From assembly GCA_011053245.1 (NCBI GenBank), contig DRGS01000152.1, positions 1-12,234 on the forward strand: DNA of 12,234 nucleotides, given 5' to 3'. How positions within the stretch are numbered: position 1 is the first letter of the stretch; each line of letters begins with the position of its first letter. Source of the DNA: Phycisphaerales bacterium (GTDB lineage Bacteria; Planctomycetota; Phycisphaerae; Sedimentisphaerales; Anaerohalosphaeraceae). Position numbers and translations under genes: made by a program. Below the pieces are notes generated by a model. The model saw nothing but the letters and a program-made list of their open reading frames with translations, was not told the origin of the DNA and did not search any database. Below are positions 1 through 6,318 of the stretch, in pieces.

Positions 1-633
1 CCACTTATGCGGGAGATATTTGCCATTAGCTTTCAGCATATCCAATGCCAGTTCGTGTCGTGTCCGATAACGAATTTCTTTCGGAACACCACACTTCTTT
101 CGGCGGATTCTGTCTTTAGCCCACTCTTTCGAAAGATACAAACGCTCATCTGCCAACGCATGATCTTGGCGCGAAGCATAACCCATATAGATACCCACTT
201 GGCCGTTGTCCACTTTGCCGAGCCGACCCAGCCATTGACGCTGTACACCGACCGAGTTGTTGCCACATTTTTTGTGCCCCGAGGGATCGAAAACAATTAC
301 ACCATCGTCTTCACCCAGTTCCAAGCCAATTTGCCGTGCCAGCTCTTCTTGCAATGGCTGATGATCCCATGGTGCCGAGCCAATGAACCGTTGGAGGTTC
401 TGTCGATCCTGATCGTGACGATAGGCAATCGATTCGGTGTTCTTCCTTTCCAAGTCCGACAACAGCCCAGCGATGTAAATCTCAGTATGCTCCTTTGGCT
501 CGGGCCTTTTCAGCTTCGCCACAAACGGCTCTATGAACCGCTTCAGACGTTTGAGGATGCCATTGGTCACTTGGGGTCTTACCTCAGCTTCTTTAAGAAT
601 TTCCAGTTTCCGTACTTCAAATCGTCGATCCAT
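1..633 (-). CDS. IS701-family transposase, N-terminal part (3' end outside window)
   Basis: This is the N-terminal 211 codons of a DDE transposase, open to the window edge. The minus-strand ATG at 633 has a Shine-Dalgarno AAGGA six bases upstream. A charged helical N-terminus (residues 1-60) is followed by a region typical of the DDE_5 (IS701-type) endonuclease fold. The block VIVFDPSGHKKCG (about 113-124) carries the first catalytic Asp (D116), and the next stretch, SVGVQRQWLGRLGKVDNGQVG (127-147), is highly characteristic of IS701 transposases. Family members are about 400-450 aa, so roughly half is visible; the other two catalytic residues lie beyond position 1. The element appears to have removed or displaced the 5' part of the plus-strand gene ending at 913. 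Family assignment is from recognised motifs; whether the element is active cannot be judged. Confidence 0.88.
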   Translation of the reverse strand, partial: MDRRFEVRKLEILKEAEVRPQVTNGILKRLKRFIEPFVAKLKRPEPKEHTEIYIAGLLSDLERKNTESIAYRHDQDRQNLQRFIGSAPWDHQPLQEELARQIGLELGEDDGVIVFDPSGHKKCGNNSVGVQRQWLGRLGKVDNGQVGIYMGYASRQDHALADERLYLSKEWAKDRIRRKKCGVPKEIRYRTRHELALDMLKANGKYLPHKW

Positions 634-641
634 CGGTTATC

Positions 642-670
642 CTTTCCATGGGGACCATTCCCCTGGAAAG
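642..670 (-). promoter_or_regulatory. Stem-loop covering the transposase ribosome binding site
   Basis: Arms 642-654 (CTTTCCATGGGGA) and 659-670 (TCCCCTGGAAAG) pair over 12 bp with one bulged base and a four-base loop. On the minus-strand RNA the 3' arm ends in TGGAAAG, which contributes the first bases of the AAAGGA Shine-Dalgarno in front of the ATG at 633. A transcript entering from outside the element would fold and hide this site. Such hairpins are known in several insertion sequences as protection against read-through expression of transposase. The pairing is seen directly; the function is inferred. Confidence 0.6.
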
Positions 671-691
671 TTAATCGTACAAACGACTTAG

Positions 692-913
692 AGTTCTTTA
701 ATAAAATCAGACAGTACAGTTATAACCATTGTAAAAAAACTAACTGAAACCGGAAAAAAACTATTATTCAATAATCCCACCAAATCAATTGTATTAGAGG
801 ATGCGGGAAACAATAAAACTTACTTTCATTATTTCGAAAACAACGAATACAAAAATGAAACTATGGACGGCAATTTCTGGCAGTTGGACGAGTTTCTAAA
901 CCTGTGGCTATAG
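692..913 (+). pseudogene. 3' remnant of the gene upstream of herA, 5' part lost at the IS edge
   Basis: An open frame of 73 codons without a usable start runs from just after an in-frame TAG (689-691) to a TAG at 911-913. It looks coding: the peptide has a sensible composition with an aromatic-rich C-terminal part (KTYFHYFENNEY, then FWQLDEFLNLWL at the very end). Its stop lies 11 bases before the herA ATG, so it was probably the first gene of the herA operon. The IS701-type element lies immediately to its left, and the exact IS/gene border is somewhere in about 671-720. I cannot name the family. HerA-type ATPases in defence loci are usually preceded by a nuclease or SIR2-like effector, so an effector is the natural guess, but no catalytic motif survives here. 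The base composition is AT-rich, like herA. Confidence 0.55.
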
Positions 914-924
914 AGGAGAATTTT

Positions 925-2640
925 ATGACAATGTTTGATTATAAGGCAGAAGAATCCATCGGGACTGTTGAAAGTGTGGATACCGGAACAGTTGTGGTTC
1001 ATGTTGAAAATGAAGAAAAATTAAAAGTACTACAAGTCAACCAACTGGTTGCATTAAGGAGTAGTAAAGTCGGGCAATTTCTCATTGGGCTAGTTGTTAA
1101 AATAATGAGAAAAACATCCTCAAAGCCAATCGAAGAAGACATGCCTGACAATACCAGTATTATTGAAAATGTAATGAAAGTTACTTTGATAGGGACACAT
1201 ATTAATAAAGTAGGTACGAAGCAAAATGTGTTTAAGCGAACATTAGAAACCGTCCCTGAAATCAACGCCGAATGTTTTGTGATAACAGGCGAGAAGCTAA
1301 CTCAATTCATGCAAGCCATCTCTTCATTAGCCTCAGAAAATAAAAACCCCTTGTCTATGGGGAAATATACTTTGGATGACGAGGCAGAAGCATGGTTGGA
1401 TGGCAACAAATTTTTTCAACGTCATGCTGTTATTGTCGGAAGTACCGGATCAGGCAAATCATGGACGGTGGCAAGGCTAATTGAGCAAGTTGTAGCTCTG
1501 CCGTCTGCAAATGCTTTAATCTTTGACATTCATGGTGAATACAAAAATTTAGCTGATAAAATTGAGTCTATCGAACATTTGAGAATCGCAGGGCCAAGCG
1601 ATGAAGATGTTGATAATAATGTATTCCTACCATACTGGCTGCTTACTTATGAAGAAATGATAGCAATGATGCTTGACAGAAGTGATAACAATGCACCCAA
1701 TCAGGCAAGAACTTTTTTTGATGCTGTTATAAAAGCAAAAAAAAGCAAACTTGAGACCGAAGGCAAAACCGAAATATTAAACAACTTCACAATAGACAGC
1801 CCGTTACCATACGAGTTGAATAATGTAATAACTGAATTGATTGATGAATATGATGAAAAAATGATTCCTGGAGCAAGGGGCGAAAAGCAAGGTCCATTGT
1901 TTGGTAAATTAACAAGATTTATACAAAGATTAAAAACCAAACAAAGCGATAAGAGATTGAATTTCCTGTTCAGTTCAAACGAAGAATTGAAAAAATACGA
2001 ATGGTTCGAGGATTTTGGGCAAAAATTGATGGGATTTGAAAAAGATGCAAAAGGAGTCAAAGTTATTGATTTCTCCGAAGTACCATCCGACATACTGCCA
2101 TTGATTATAGGCCTGGTTGCACGGATTGTTTTTTCGATTCAGCAATGGACGAAAAAAGAAGATAGGCATCCCATCGCATTGTTCTGCGATGAAGCACATC
2201 TGTATATTTCAGAGAAACCAGCATCAAGTGTTGATGAATCTGCATTAAAGAATTTTGAAAGAATAGCGAAGGAAGGACGCAAGTATGGCATTGGGTTAGT
2301 TGTTATAACTCAACGTCCGGCAGATGTTAATCGTACCGTTTTGAGCCAAAGTAATAATTTTATTGCGATGAGACTCACAAATGCGGAAGACCAGTCTGTA
2401 ATCAAAAGGCTTTTCCCTGACAGCTTGGGGGATTTCGCAGAACTGCTACCCATTCTTGATATAGGTGAAGCGTTAATTGTTGGCGATGCTTCTTTATTGC
2501 CTAGCAGAATTAAGGTGACCGAGCCAACTATAAAACCTCAAAGTGCCACTGTTGATTTTTGGGATGAATGGGCAAAAAAGAAAGACAAAAACGCTATAAA
2601 TAAGGCGATTGATTCTTTAAGAAAACAAACAAAAGGTTAA
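925..2640 (+). CDS. herA: HerA-like hexameric ATPase/DNA translocase (defence type)
   Basis: This encodes a 571-aa FtsK/HerA-superfamily ATPase predicted to move along or open double-stranded DNA as a hexameric ring, usually together with a nuclease or other effector. Residues about 10-63 fit the HerA-ATP synthase barrel. Walker A is GSTGSGKS at 172-179, Walker B is ALFCDEAH with D422/E423, and the downstream sensor block is VVITQRPADVNRTVLSQSNN (Q463, R464). A charged, lysine-rich segment lies between the Walker motifs, and the C-terminus (SRIKVTEPTIKPQ) is typical of the family. The ATG at 925 is preferred because AGGAG sits six bases before it; a GTG at 904 in the same frame has no such site and would overlap the upstream stop. 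The gene is AT-rich, unlike the Fn3 and phage genes, which suggests transfer. Its upstream partner is broken and its downstream neighbour is reduced to a stub, so the ATPase may be an orphan. Confidence 0.9.
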   Translation: MTMFDYKAEESIGTVESVDTGTVVVHVENEEKLKVLQVNQLVALRSSKVGQFLIGLVVKIMRKTSSKPIEEDMPDNTSIIENVMKVTLIGTHINKVGTKQNVFKRTLETVPEINAECFVITGEKLTQFMQAISSLASENKNPLSMGKYTLDDEAEAWLDGNKFFQRHAVIVGSTGSGKSWTVARLIEQVVALPSANALIFDIHGEYKNLADKIESIEHLRIAGPSDEDVDNNVFLPYWLLTYEEMIAMMLDRSDNNAPNQARTFFDAVIKAKKSKLETEGKTEILNNFTIDSPLPYELNNVITELIDEYDEKMIPGARGEKQGPLFGKLTRFIQRLKTKQSDKRLNFLFSSNEELKKYEWFEDFGQKLMGFEKDAKGVKVIDFSEVPSDILPLIIGLVARIVFSIQQWTKKEDRHPIALFCDEAHLYISEKPASSVDESALKNFERIAKEGRKYGIGLVVITQRPADVNRTVLSQSNNFIAMRLTNAEDQSVIKRLFPDSLGDFAELLPILDIGEALIVGDASLLPSRIKVTEPTIKPQSATVDFWDEWAKKKDKNAINKAIDSLRKQTKG

Positions 2641-2651
2641 AAAGGTGGTTT

Positions 2652-2690
2652 ATGGCATTACATCCTAAAATTTCCCTGAAAATCAGTTGA
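2652..2690 (+). pseudogene. 12-codon stub, possible start of a lost third operon gene
   Basis: Eleven bases after the herA stop there is a clear ribosome binding site (AAGGTGG) and an ATG at 2652. The reading frame gives only MALHPKISLKIS before TGA at 2688-2690. From memory, MALHP followed by a hydrophobic/aromatic residue is the usual opening of a large helicase-like restriction endonuclease family found in defence islands (BPTD_3080 type). The stub may therefore be the first six or seven codons of such a gene, with a deletion joint at about 2668-2675. The ribosome binding site and frame are seen; the family identity rests on a very short match and is weak. A simple chance ORF remains possible. 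Confidence 0.3.
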
Positions 2691-2746
2691 CTTTGCGGCA
2701 AAGGCGGTTTACTTTGTCGCTGCGCACGCTGTGCAGAGGCAAAACC

Positions 2747-2851
2747 AATTTGATTTGCGGCTAACTAAACTTGATTTGCGGCTAACTCAATTTGATTTAT
2801 GGCTAACTCGATTTGATTTACGGCTAATCAAATTCGTTTTTTGGCTTAAAA
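2747..2851. repeat. Five gapless 21-bp tandem units
   Basis: Units run 2747-2767, 2768-2788, 2789-2809, 2810-2830 and a degenerate fifth at 2831-2851. The shared core is TTGATTTRYGGCTAA. The first four differ at only a few positions; the fifth keeps the spacing and the TTYGTTTTTTGGCT skeleton. Because 21 is a multiple of three, one plus frame stays open through the whole array and reads as a seven-residue repeat of the QFDLRLT type, ending at TAA 2881-2883. That frame has no ATG and no ribosome binding site (a GTG occurs at 2731), so I do not call a gene. Two weaker look-alike segments with TTTGCGGC and TTTGTCGC lie upstream at about 2687-2728. Function unknown. Confidence 0.8.
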
Positions 2852-2921
2852 ACGCAGGTTTAGGACGCCTGCGGACGGAATAAATGGAGTTAAGTTGTTT
2901 AATTAAAGGAGTTTATGTAAA

Positions 2922-3557
2922 ATGGCACAATTCCCCAATGCAGAAGCTGACATCGTGGCCTTAGCCAGCGCAATGATCGCGGGCTACACCGCTCATCCAG
3001 CCGATTTTCCCAGCATGGACCCTTTGACGGACTTGGTTGCCCTGCAGGCTGCTCTAAGTGGCTATCAAACCGCCAAGACTGCGCAGACCGATGCACTTGC
3101 CGCAGCGCAGGTCGCCACCGAGGCCAAGAACCTCGCTCTCGATGGCCTCGAAGATAAGATGCGGGATGAACTGAAAAAATCCGAGGTCGATGTCGGTATC
3201 GACTCGGAGAAACTCGAATATATCGGCTGGGGTCCGAAAGCGCCACCCACCGCCGCCGTCACTCCGGGGCAGCCGCGCAATCTCGACCCGGTTGTTCAGG
3301 GGCCCGGTACGCTGTTTTTGGACTGGAAACCCCCTGCGCGTGGTTCGGGCGGTACGGTGCGGACATACGTTATCGAACGCAGAGAGGAGCCTGCCGCCGG
3401 CGGCGAGTTCGGCTCGTGGGCACAGGTTGCTATCGCACTGGAAACCGAAGCCACACTGATGGATCAGCCGAGAGGCCCGCAATTAGAATACCGCATAAAG
3501 GCCGTCAACGCCGGTGGTACAAGTATACCGTCCAACACGGCAGCGGTGGTGCTGTAA
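2922..3557 (+). CDS. Fibronectin type III domain protein, copy 1
   Basis: A 211-aa protein with two parts. Residues 1-105 are helical and alanine-rich with many charged residues (ALAAAQVATEAK, DELKKSEVDV), likely a helical bundle or coiled coil, ending in a conserved LEYIGWGPKAPP linker (98-109). Residues about 115-211 form one Fn3 domain: PGQPRNL, LFLDWKPP, TYVIERR, a GSWAQV turn, and LEYRIKAVNAGG followed by PSNTAAVVL. There is no signal peptide or membrane segment, so it is probably cytoplasmic; Fn3 domains usually mediate protein or carbohydrate binding. The ATG at 2922 has AGGAG ten bases upstream. A strong terminator follows at 3598-3633, so it is likely a single-gene unit. It is GC-rich in contrast to herA. 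Copy 2 (3677-4300) is a close paralogue. Specific role unknown. Confidence 0.85.
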   Translation: MAQFPNAEADIVALASAMIAGYTAHPADFPSMDPLTDLVALQAALSGYQTAKTAQTDALAAAQVATEAKNLALDGLEDKMRDELKKSEVDVGIDSEKLEYIGWGPKAPPTAAVTPGQPRNLDPVVQGPGTLFLDWKPPARGSGGTVRTYVIERREEPAAGGEFGSWAQVAIALETEATLMDQPRGPQLEYRIKAVNAGGTSIPSNTAAVVL

Positions 3558-3597
3558 GATAGTGAAAAGTGAATAGCAATTAGTGAACGGTGAGTAT

Positions 3598-3633
3598 CCG
3601 AAAGCGCAGAGAAAAGATGCTCTGCGCTTTTGG
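3598..3633 (+). terminator. Rho-independent terminator after Fn3 copy 1
   Basis: The arms 3598-3611 (CCGAAAGCGCAGAG) and 3620-3633 (CTCTGCGCTTTTGG) form a 14-bp stem with one G-U pair and an eight-base loop (AAAAGATG). The T-run is part of the 3' arm (3628-3631). The stem lies 41 bases beyond the Fn3 stop and before the second copy, so the two Fn3 genes are probably transcribed separately. Confidence 0.78.
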
Positions 3634-3676
3634 TAATGTGTGCGTAGCTGCGGTTATACTGTAAGGCAAACAACTT

Positions 3677-4300
3677 ATGCCCAGATTTCCAAAACGAGAA
3701 GCGGATATTCTTGCCTTAGTCCAGGCGATGATCGGCGGCTATTCGGCCCACCCAGGCGACTTCCCCAGCAGCATCATATTTGCCCTGCTGGTCTCCCGTG
3801 GCGGTTATATCACCGCCAAAAACGACCAGATCGAGGCACTTGCTGCAGCACAGGTCGCCACCGACGAAAAGGACACAGCGCTTGCTGCACTCGTCGAGGT
3901 AATGAAGGCCGAGTTGAAAAAATCCGAAGTCGATGTGGGCGATGACTCCGAGAAGCTCGAATATATCGGCTGGGGTCCAAAGGCCCCGCCCAGCCCTTCC
4001 GACCCGCCGGGCCAGCCGCGCAATCTCGATGCAGTTGTGCAGGGTGCCGGTACGGTTCTCTTGGATTGGAAAGCACCCGCTCGTGGCTCCGGCGGGACTG
4101 TGCGTACTTACGTTATCGAACGCCGAGACCAGCCGGAAGGCGGCGGCGAATTCGGCTCGTGGGCACAGGCGGGCATCGCACTGGAAAGCGAAACAACACT
4201 AATGAACCAGCCCCGAGGCCCGCAATTAGAATACCGAGTAAAAGCAATAAACACCGGCGGCGAAAGCGTGCCAAGTAATACGGTGGCAGTGGTTTTGTAA
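3677..4300 (+). CDS. Fibronectin type III domain protein, copy 2
   Basis: A 207-aa tandem paralogue of the gene at 2922-3557, with the same plan: an alanine-rich helical N-terminal half, the EKLEYIGWGPKAPP linker, then one C-terminal Fn3 domain (PGQPRNL, VLLDWKAP, TYVIERRD, LEYRVKAINTGG, PSNTVAVVL). The two proteins are nearly identical from the DELKKSEVDV-type segment to the end. They differ most at residues 30-50, where copy 1 has DPLTDLVALQAALSGY and copy 2 has SIIFALLVSRGGY. The same split is visible in the DNA, so the copies have had time to diverge or have recombined locally. Start at ATG 3677, with a weak TAAGG about ten bases upstream. No signal peptide. The function is not known; duplication and local variation suggest a variable binding protein, which is inference. 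Confidence 0.84.
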   Translation: MPRFPKREADILALVQAMIGGYSAHPGDFPSSIIFALLVSRGGYITAKNDQIEALAAAQVATDEKDTALAALVEVMKAELKKSEVDVGDDSEKLEYIGWGPKAPPSPSDPPGQPRNLDAVVQGAGTVLLDWKAPARGSGGTVRTYVIERRDQPEGGGEFGSWAQAGIALESETTLMNQPRGPQLEYRVKAINTGGESVPSNTVAVVL

Positions 4301-4390
4301 ATAATTAGTGAAAATTAAATTGGCCACAGAGGCTACCGAGAACACAGAGTTTTTGACAGGATAACATGTTAAAAATAAGGAGTAAAAACG

Positions 4391-4774
4391 ATGTCGCGAT
4401 GGGATGATTTGCAGATGGATACAAAAATTGATCAAATACTGAACGTGCAATCTCACGATCCTGGCCACCATTTCGGCAGACCTTTTATGACGCCTTATCA
4501 AATTGCCATTGAATTCGAGCGTCAGTATCCAGACGATTTTCCGGAGTTGAATAAAGAAATTGGAGGTAAAGGTACCGGCGAACGAAATTCTGTTGCGCAA
4601 TATATTGCTCAAGTACTTTCCACCCGCATAAAGAATAATGTAAACTACCCCATTGAGGGAAGATTCCTGCATCGTGCCTATCTCCATAAGCTTAAATATA
4701 AAACTAGCGACAAGTGCATAGAATCCTCTTTAGGGCAAAGTTATGACCTGTCCTTGTTTAGATTGAAAGAATAG
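4391..4774 (+). CDS. Hypothetical protein, 127 aa
   Basis: I do not recognise a named family. The ATG at 4391 has AAGGAG eight bases upstream, and the codon use and protein composition look real. The protein is soluble, with a basic middle. Visible landmarks are GRPFMTPYQIAIEFERQYP (about 29-47), a glycine-rich turn GGKGTGERNSVAQYIA (about 58-73), a polar region with STRIKN, and a C-terminal YDLSLFRLKE. The first block plus the GTG-RNS block have the look of a conserved small domain seen in hypothetical proteins of other bacteria, possibly nucleic-acid binding, but no catalytic signature is evident. It stands between Fn3 copy 2 and a decayed Fn3 fragment on the same strand. Confidence 0.68.
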   Translation: MSRWDDLQMDTKIDQILNVQSHDPGHHFGRPFMTPYQIAIEFERQYPDDFPELNKEIGGKGTGERNSVAQYIAQVLSTRIKNNVNYPIEGRFLHRAYLHKLKYKTSDKCIESSLGQSYDLSLFRLKE

Positions 4775-4798
4775 ATGTTAGCAAATAAATATTGGTGG

Positions 4799-4825
4799 AT
4801 ACGACTTTGAAAAAATATGTCGTAT
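4799..4825. repeat. Inverted repeat downstream of the 127-aa gene
   Basis: Perfect 7-bp arms ATACGAC (4799-4805) and GTCGTAT (4819-4825) flank a 13-base AT-rich loop. No T-run follows, so it is at best a weak terminator. It sits 24 bases after the hypothetical gene and just before the Fn3 remnant, and so may instead mark a rearrangement border. Confidence 0.4.
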
Positions 4826-4828
4826 TGA

Positions 4829-4921
4829 ACCAGAAAAGCAGAACTCGAATACCGTATCATCACCGTAAACAAGGCAGGCGAAAGCGAACCTTCAAATACC
4901 GAAATGGGCGATTTGGAGTAA
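4829..4921 (+). pseudogene. 3' fragment of a third Fn3-protein copy
   Basis: A start-less frame of 30 codons ends at TAA 4919-4921. From about 4838 it reads AELEYRIITVNKAGESEPSN and then TEMGDLE. This aligns with the last strand of the Fn3 domain in both intact copies (QLEYRIKAVNAGGTSIPSNT and QLEYRVKAINTGGESVPSNT), so it is the tail of a deleted third member. The final GGAG of the fragment doubles as ribosome binding site for the nuclease-fold gene starting at 4929, so the fragment may persist because it drives translation of that gene. Confidence 0.72.
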
Positions 4922-4928
4922 ATGGATT

Positions 4929-5816
4929 ATGAGTCTAACAAGTTTCGTAGGAAATAAGGACGTAAGAGAAAGATTCAAACAAGAATTTCCCAGCCCGAAA
5001 TTTTCCGTCCAAAAACCGTTATTAGCTCCACCATTGACAAAACATTACTTTCTGGTGGGAACGGCATTCGATTATCTTTTGCGGTTTTATCTAAAGCGGC
5101 TAAACCCACAGGCGGTCGAAACTCGCTGGGTCGCCGAAAATGCAGTTACAGTTTTGTTCATGTATAAAGACGGGTTTGCTATTCACGGTGACACGGGCGA
5201 GGCGGAGGTCGTTGCAGAGCCGACACCGGACAAAGCCGATGCGGCAATTTTCCAGAAAATAAACGCTATCCTGTCAGAAGCCAAAAAGGCATATCAACTG
5301 TATCTCAAAACAGGCGAGATAATTAAGCCCCTTCTAACTTCAGCGATGTTGCTTGCCAATCTCGATATTATCTATAGAACCGGTCGTTTGAAGGACTACG
5401 TGGAACTTGACACGGTTAGCGATGAAGACATAAAAGACCTGACGAACTTGATCCAGATTGTCACTCCTAAGCTCTTTAAGGCAAAAAAAGTTTGTGTGCT
5501 AAATCCCACATTCGGTGAGGCTTCTAAATTAGTCGGAGGAGCGGACGCCGATTTAATTATAGACGATACGCTCATTGACATAAAGACCACAAAGAAATTA
5601 GAATTACCGAGAAAATATTTTGACCAGCTAATCGGTTATTACTGCCTATACAGGATTGGCGGCATAGACGGTTTGCCACAGGATTGTGAGATAAAAAACC
5701 TTGCGGTTTACTTTTCGAGGCACGCCTATCTACACCTAATCCCTGTCAAAGACTGTATCGGACAGGTAAACTTTCAAAAGTTTCTCAAATGGTTTAAGGA
5801 AAGAGCGAGAAAATGA
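4929..5816 (+). CDS. PD-(D/E)XK nuclease-superfamily protein
   Basis: A 295-aa protein with the core of a PD-(D/E)XK nuclease fold. The motif ADADLIIDDTLIDIKTTKKL (205-224) supplies the acidic residue (D208 or D212), the D217-x-K219 pair on the next strand, and a following helix with FDQLIGYYCLYRIGG (231-245), in which Q233 and Y237/Y238 resemble the helix of the RecB/Cas4 nuclease branch. The N-terminal part (HYFLVGTAFDYLLRFYLKRL, 39-58) is the helical lead-in. No helicase domain is fused. The ATG at 4929 has GGAG about ten bases upstream, inside the end of the Fn3 remnant. The stop overlaps the next start (ATGA), which implies translational coupling with the PH-domain gene. DNA cleavage is inferred from the fold; a structural or repair role cannot be excluded. 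Confidence 0.75.
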   Translation: MSLTSFVGNKDVRERFKQEFPSPKFSVQKPLLAPPLTKHYFLVGTAFDYLLRFYLKRLNPQAVETRWVAENAVTVLFMYKDGFAIHGDTGEAEVVAEPTPDKADAAIFQKINAILSEAKKAYQLYLKTGEIIKPLLTSAMLLANLDIIYRTGRLKDYVELDTVSDEDIKDLTNLIQIVTPKLFKAKKVCVLNPTFGEASKLVGGADADLIIDDTLIDIKTTKKLELPRKYFDQLIGYYCLYRIGGIDGLPQDCEIKNLAVYFSRHAYLHLIPVKDCIGQVNFQKFLKWFKERARK

Positions 5817-6205
5817 AAGACGAACAAAAAGAAGAAACGTTGTTGATCATTAATCCTGCAATGTTTCGCGGTGAGCCAGTAGGATTTATTATTTGTGTGG
5901 CGTTAATACCTCTTGGTATAGGTATTGGGCTTTTGCTGTTCTGGTGGTTGCAATGTCGCTTCACCACCTATACAATCACGAATCTCCGTACTATAGCTCA
6001 GACTGGAATATTAAGCCGAAATACTAATGAGGTGCGCCACATAGATGTTCGTAATCTTCAAGTCAAGCAAGACGTATTCCAGCGAATGTTTGGGTTTGGT
6101 AGCGTCGCAATTTCCAGTGCTGGCCAAAGCGATATTGAACTAACTATGGTTAGGGTCGAGAACCCGTACAAGATTGCCGACATCGTACGGCAATATCAGG
6201 GCTAA
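5813..6205 (+). CDS. Bacterial PH-domain (bPH_2/DUF304) membrane protein
   Basis: A 130-aa protein. A short charged N-terminus and NPAMFRGEP (14-22) precede one strong membrane segment (about 23-48, ending FWWLQCR). The C-terminal soluble part is a bacterial pleckstrin-homology-like domain of the YdbS/DUF304 kind: YTITNLRTIAQTGILSR (53-69), EVRHIDVRNLQVKQDVFQRM (73-92), FGFGSVAISSAG (93-104) and a final ENPYKIADIVRQ. Family proteins sit in the inner membrane with the PH domain facing the cytoplasm; their ligands are mostly unknown. The ATG overlaps the nuclease stop (ATGA, 5813-5816), so the two products are probably made together. The family is normally longer or paired with a second membrane span; here only one span is clear. 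Confidence 0.82.
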   Translation: MKDEQKEETLLIINPAMFRGEPVGFIICVALIPLGIGIGLLLFWWLQCRFTTYTITNLRTIAQTGILSRNTNEVRHIDVRNLQVKQDVFQRMFGFGSVAISSAGQSDIELTMVRVENPYKIADIVRQYQG

Positions 6206-6222
6206 AAACTTTTAACGGGTAA

Positions 6223-6318
6223 AGCCGGTTTAATTATATCATTGCTCTTCCCTATGATAAAAAAATCGATGAAAAAGACCTTCAGGTATTTACTGATAAT
6301 TGGCTTTTAGGCCGTTGA
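6223..6318 (+). pseudogene. Possible C-terminal gene fragment at a junction
   Basis: A start-less frame of 31 codons lies between TAA 6220-6222 and TGA 6316-6318. It includes FNYIIALPYDKKIDEKDLQV and then FTDNWLLGR. The composition is protein-like (alternating hydrophobic strand, then an acidic helix), so it may be the tail of a lost gene, but no family is recognised. It overlaps the opposite-strand fragment at 6282-6383, so at most one of them is original over the shared part. Confidence 0.3.

Noticed and set aside
7..747. Long plus-strand frame of 246 codons
   Set aside because: It is the antisense shadow of the transposase, whose minus-strand frame has the IS701 motifs, a good start and a ribosome binding site.
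904..924. Upstream GTG start for HerA at 904
   Set aside because: It would overlap the previous stop and has no ribosome binding site, while ATG 925 has AGGAG at ideal spacing.
2747..2851. CRISPR array
   Set aside because: The 21-bp units are contiguous with no spacers, so this is a simple tandem repeat.
4325..4349. Two CACAGAG copies 18 bp apart
   Set aside because: Short and degenerate; the kind of repeated phrase common in intergenic DNA, with no structure or partner that supports a function.
4353..4358. Consensus -35 box TTGACA before the 127-aa gene
   Set aside because: No matching -10 element at 16-18 bp; the expected position falls on the ribosome binding site.
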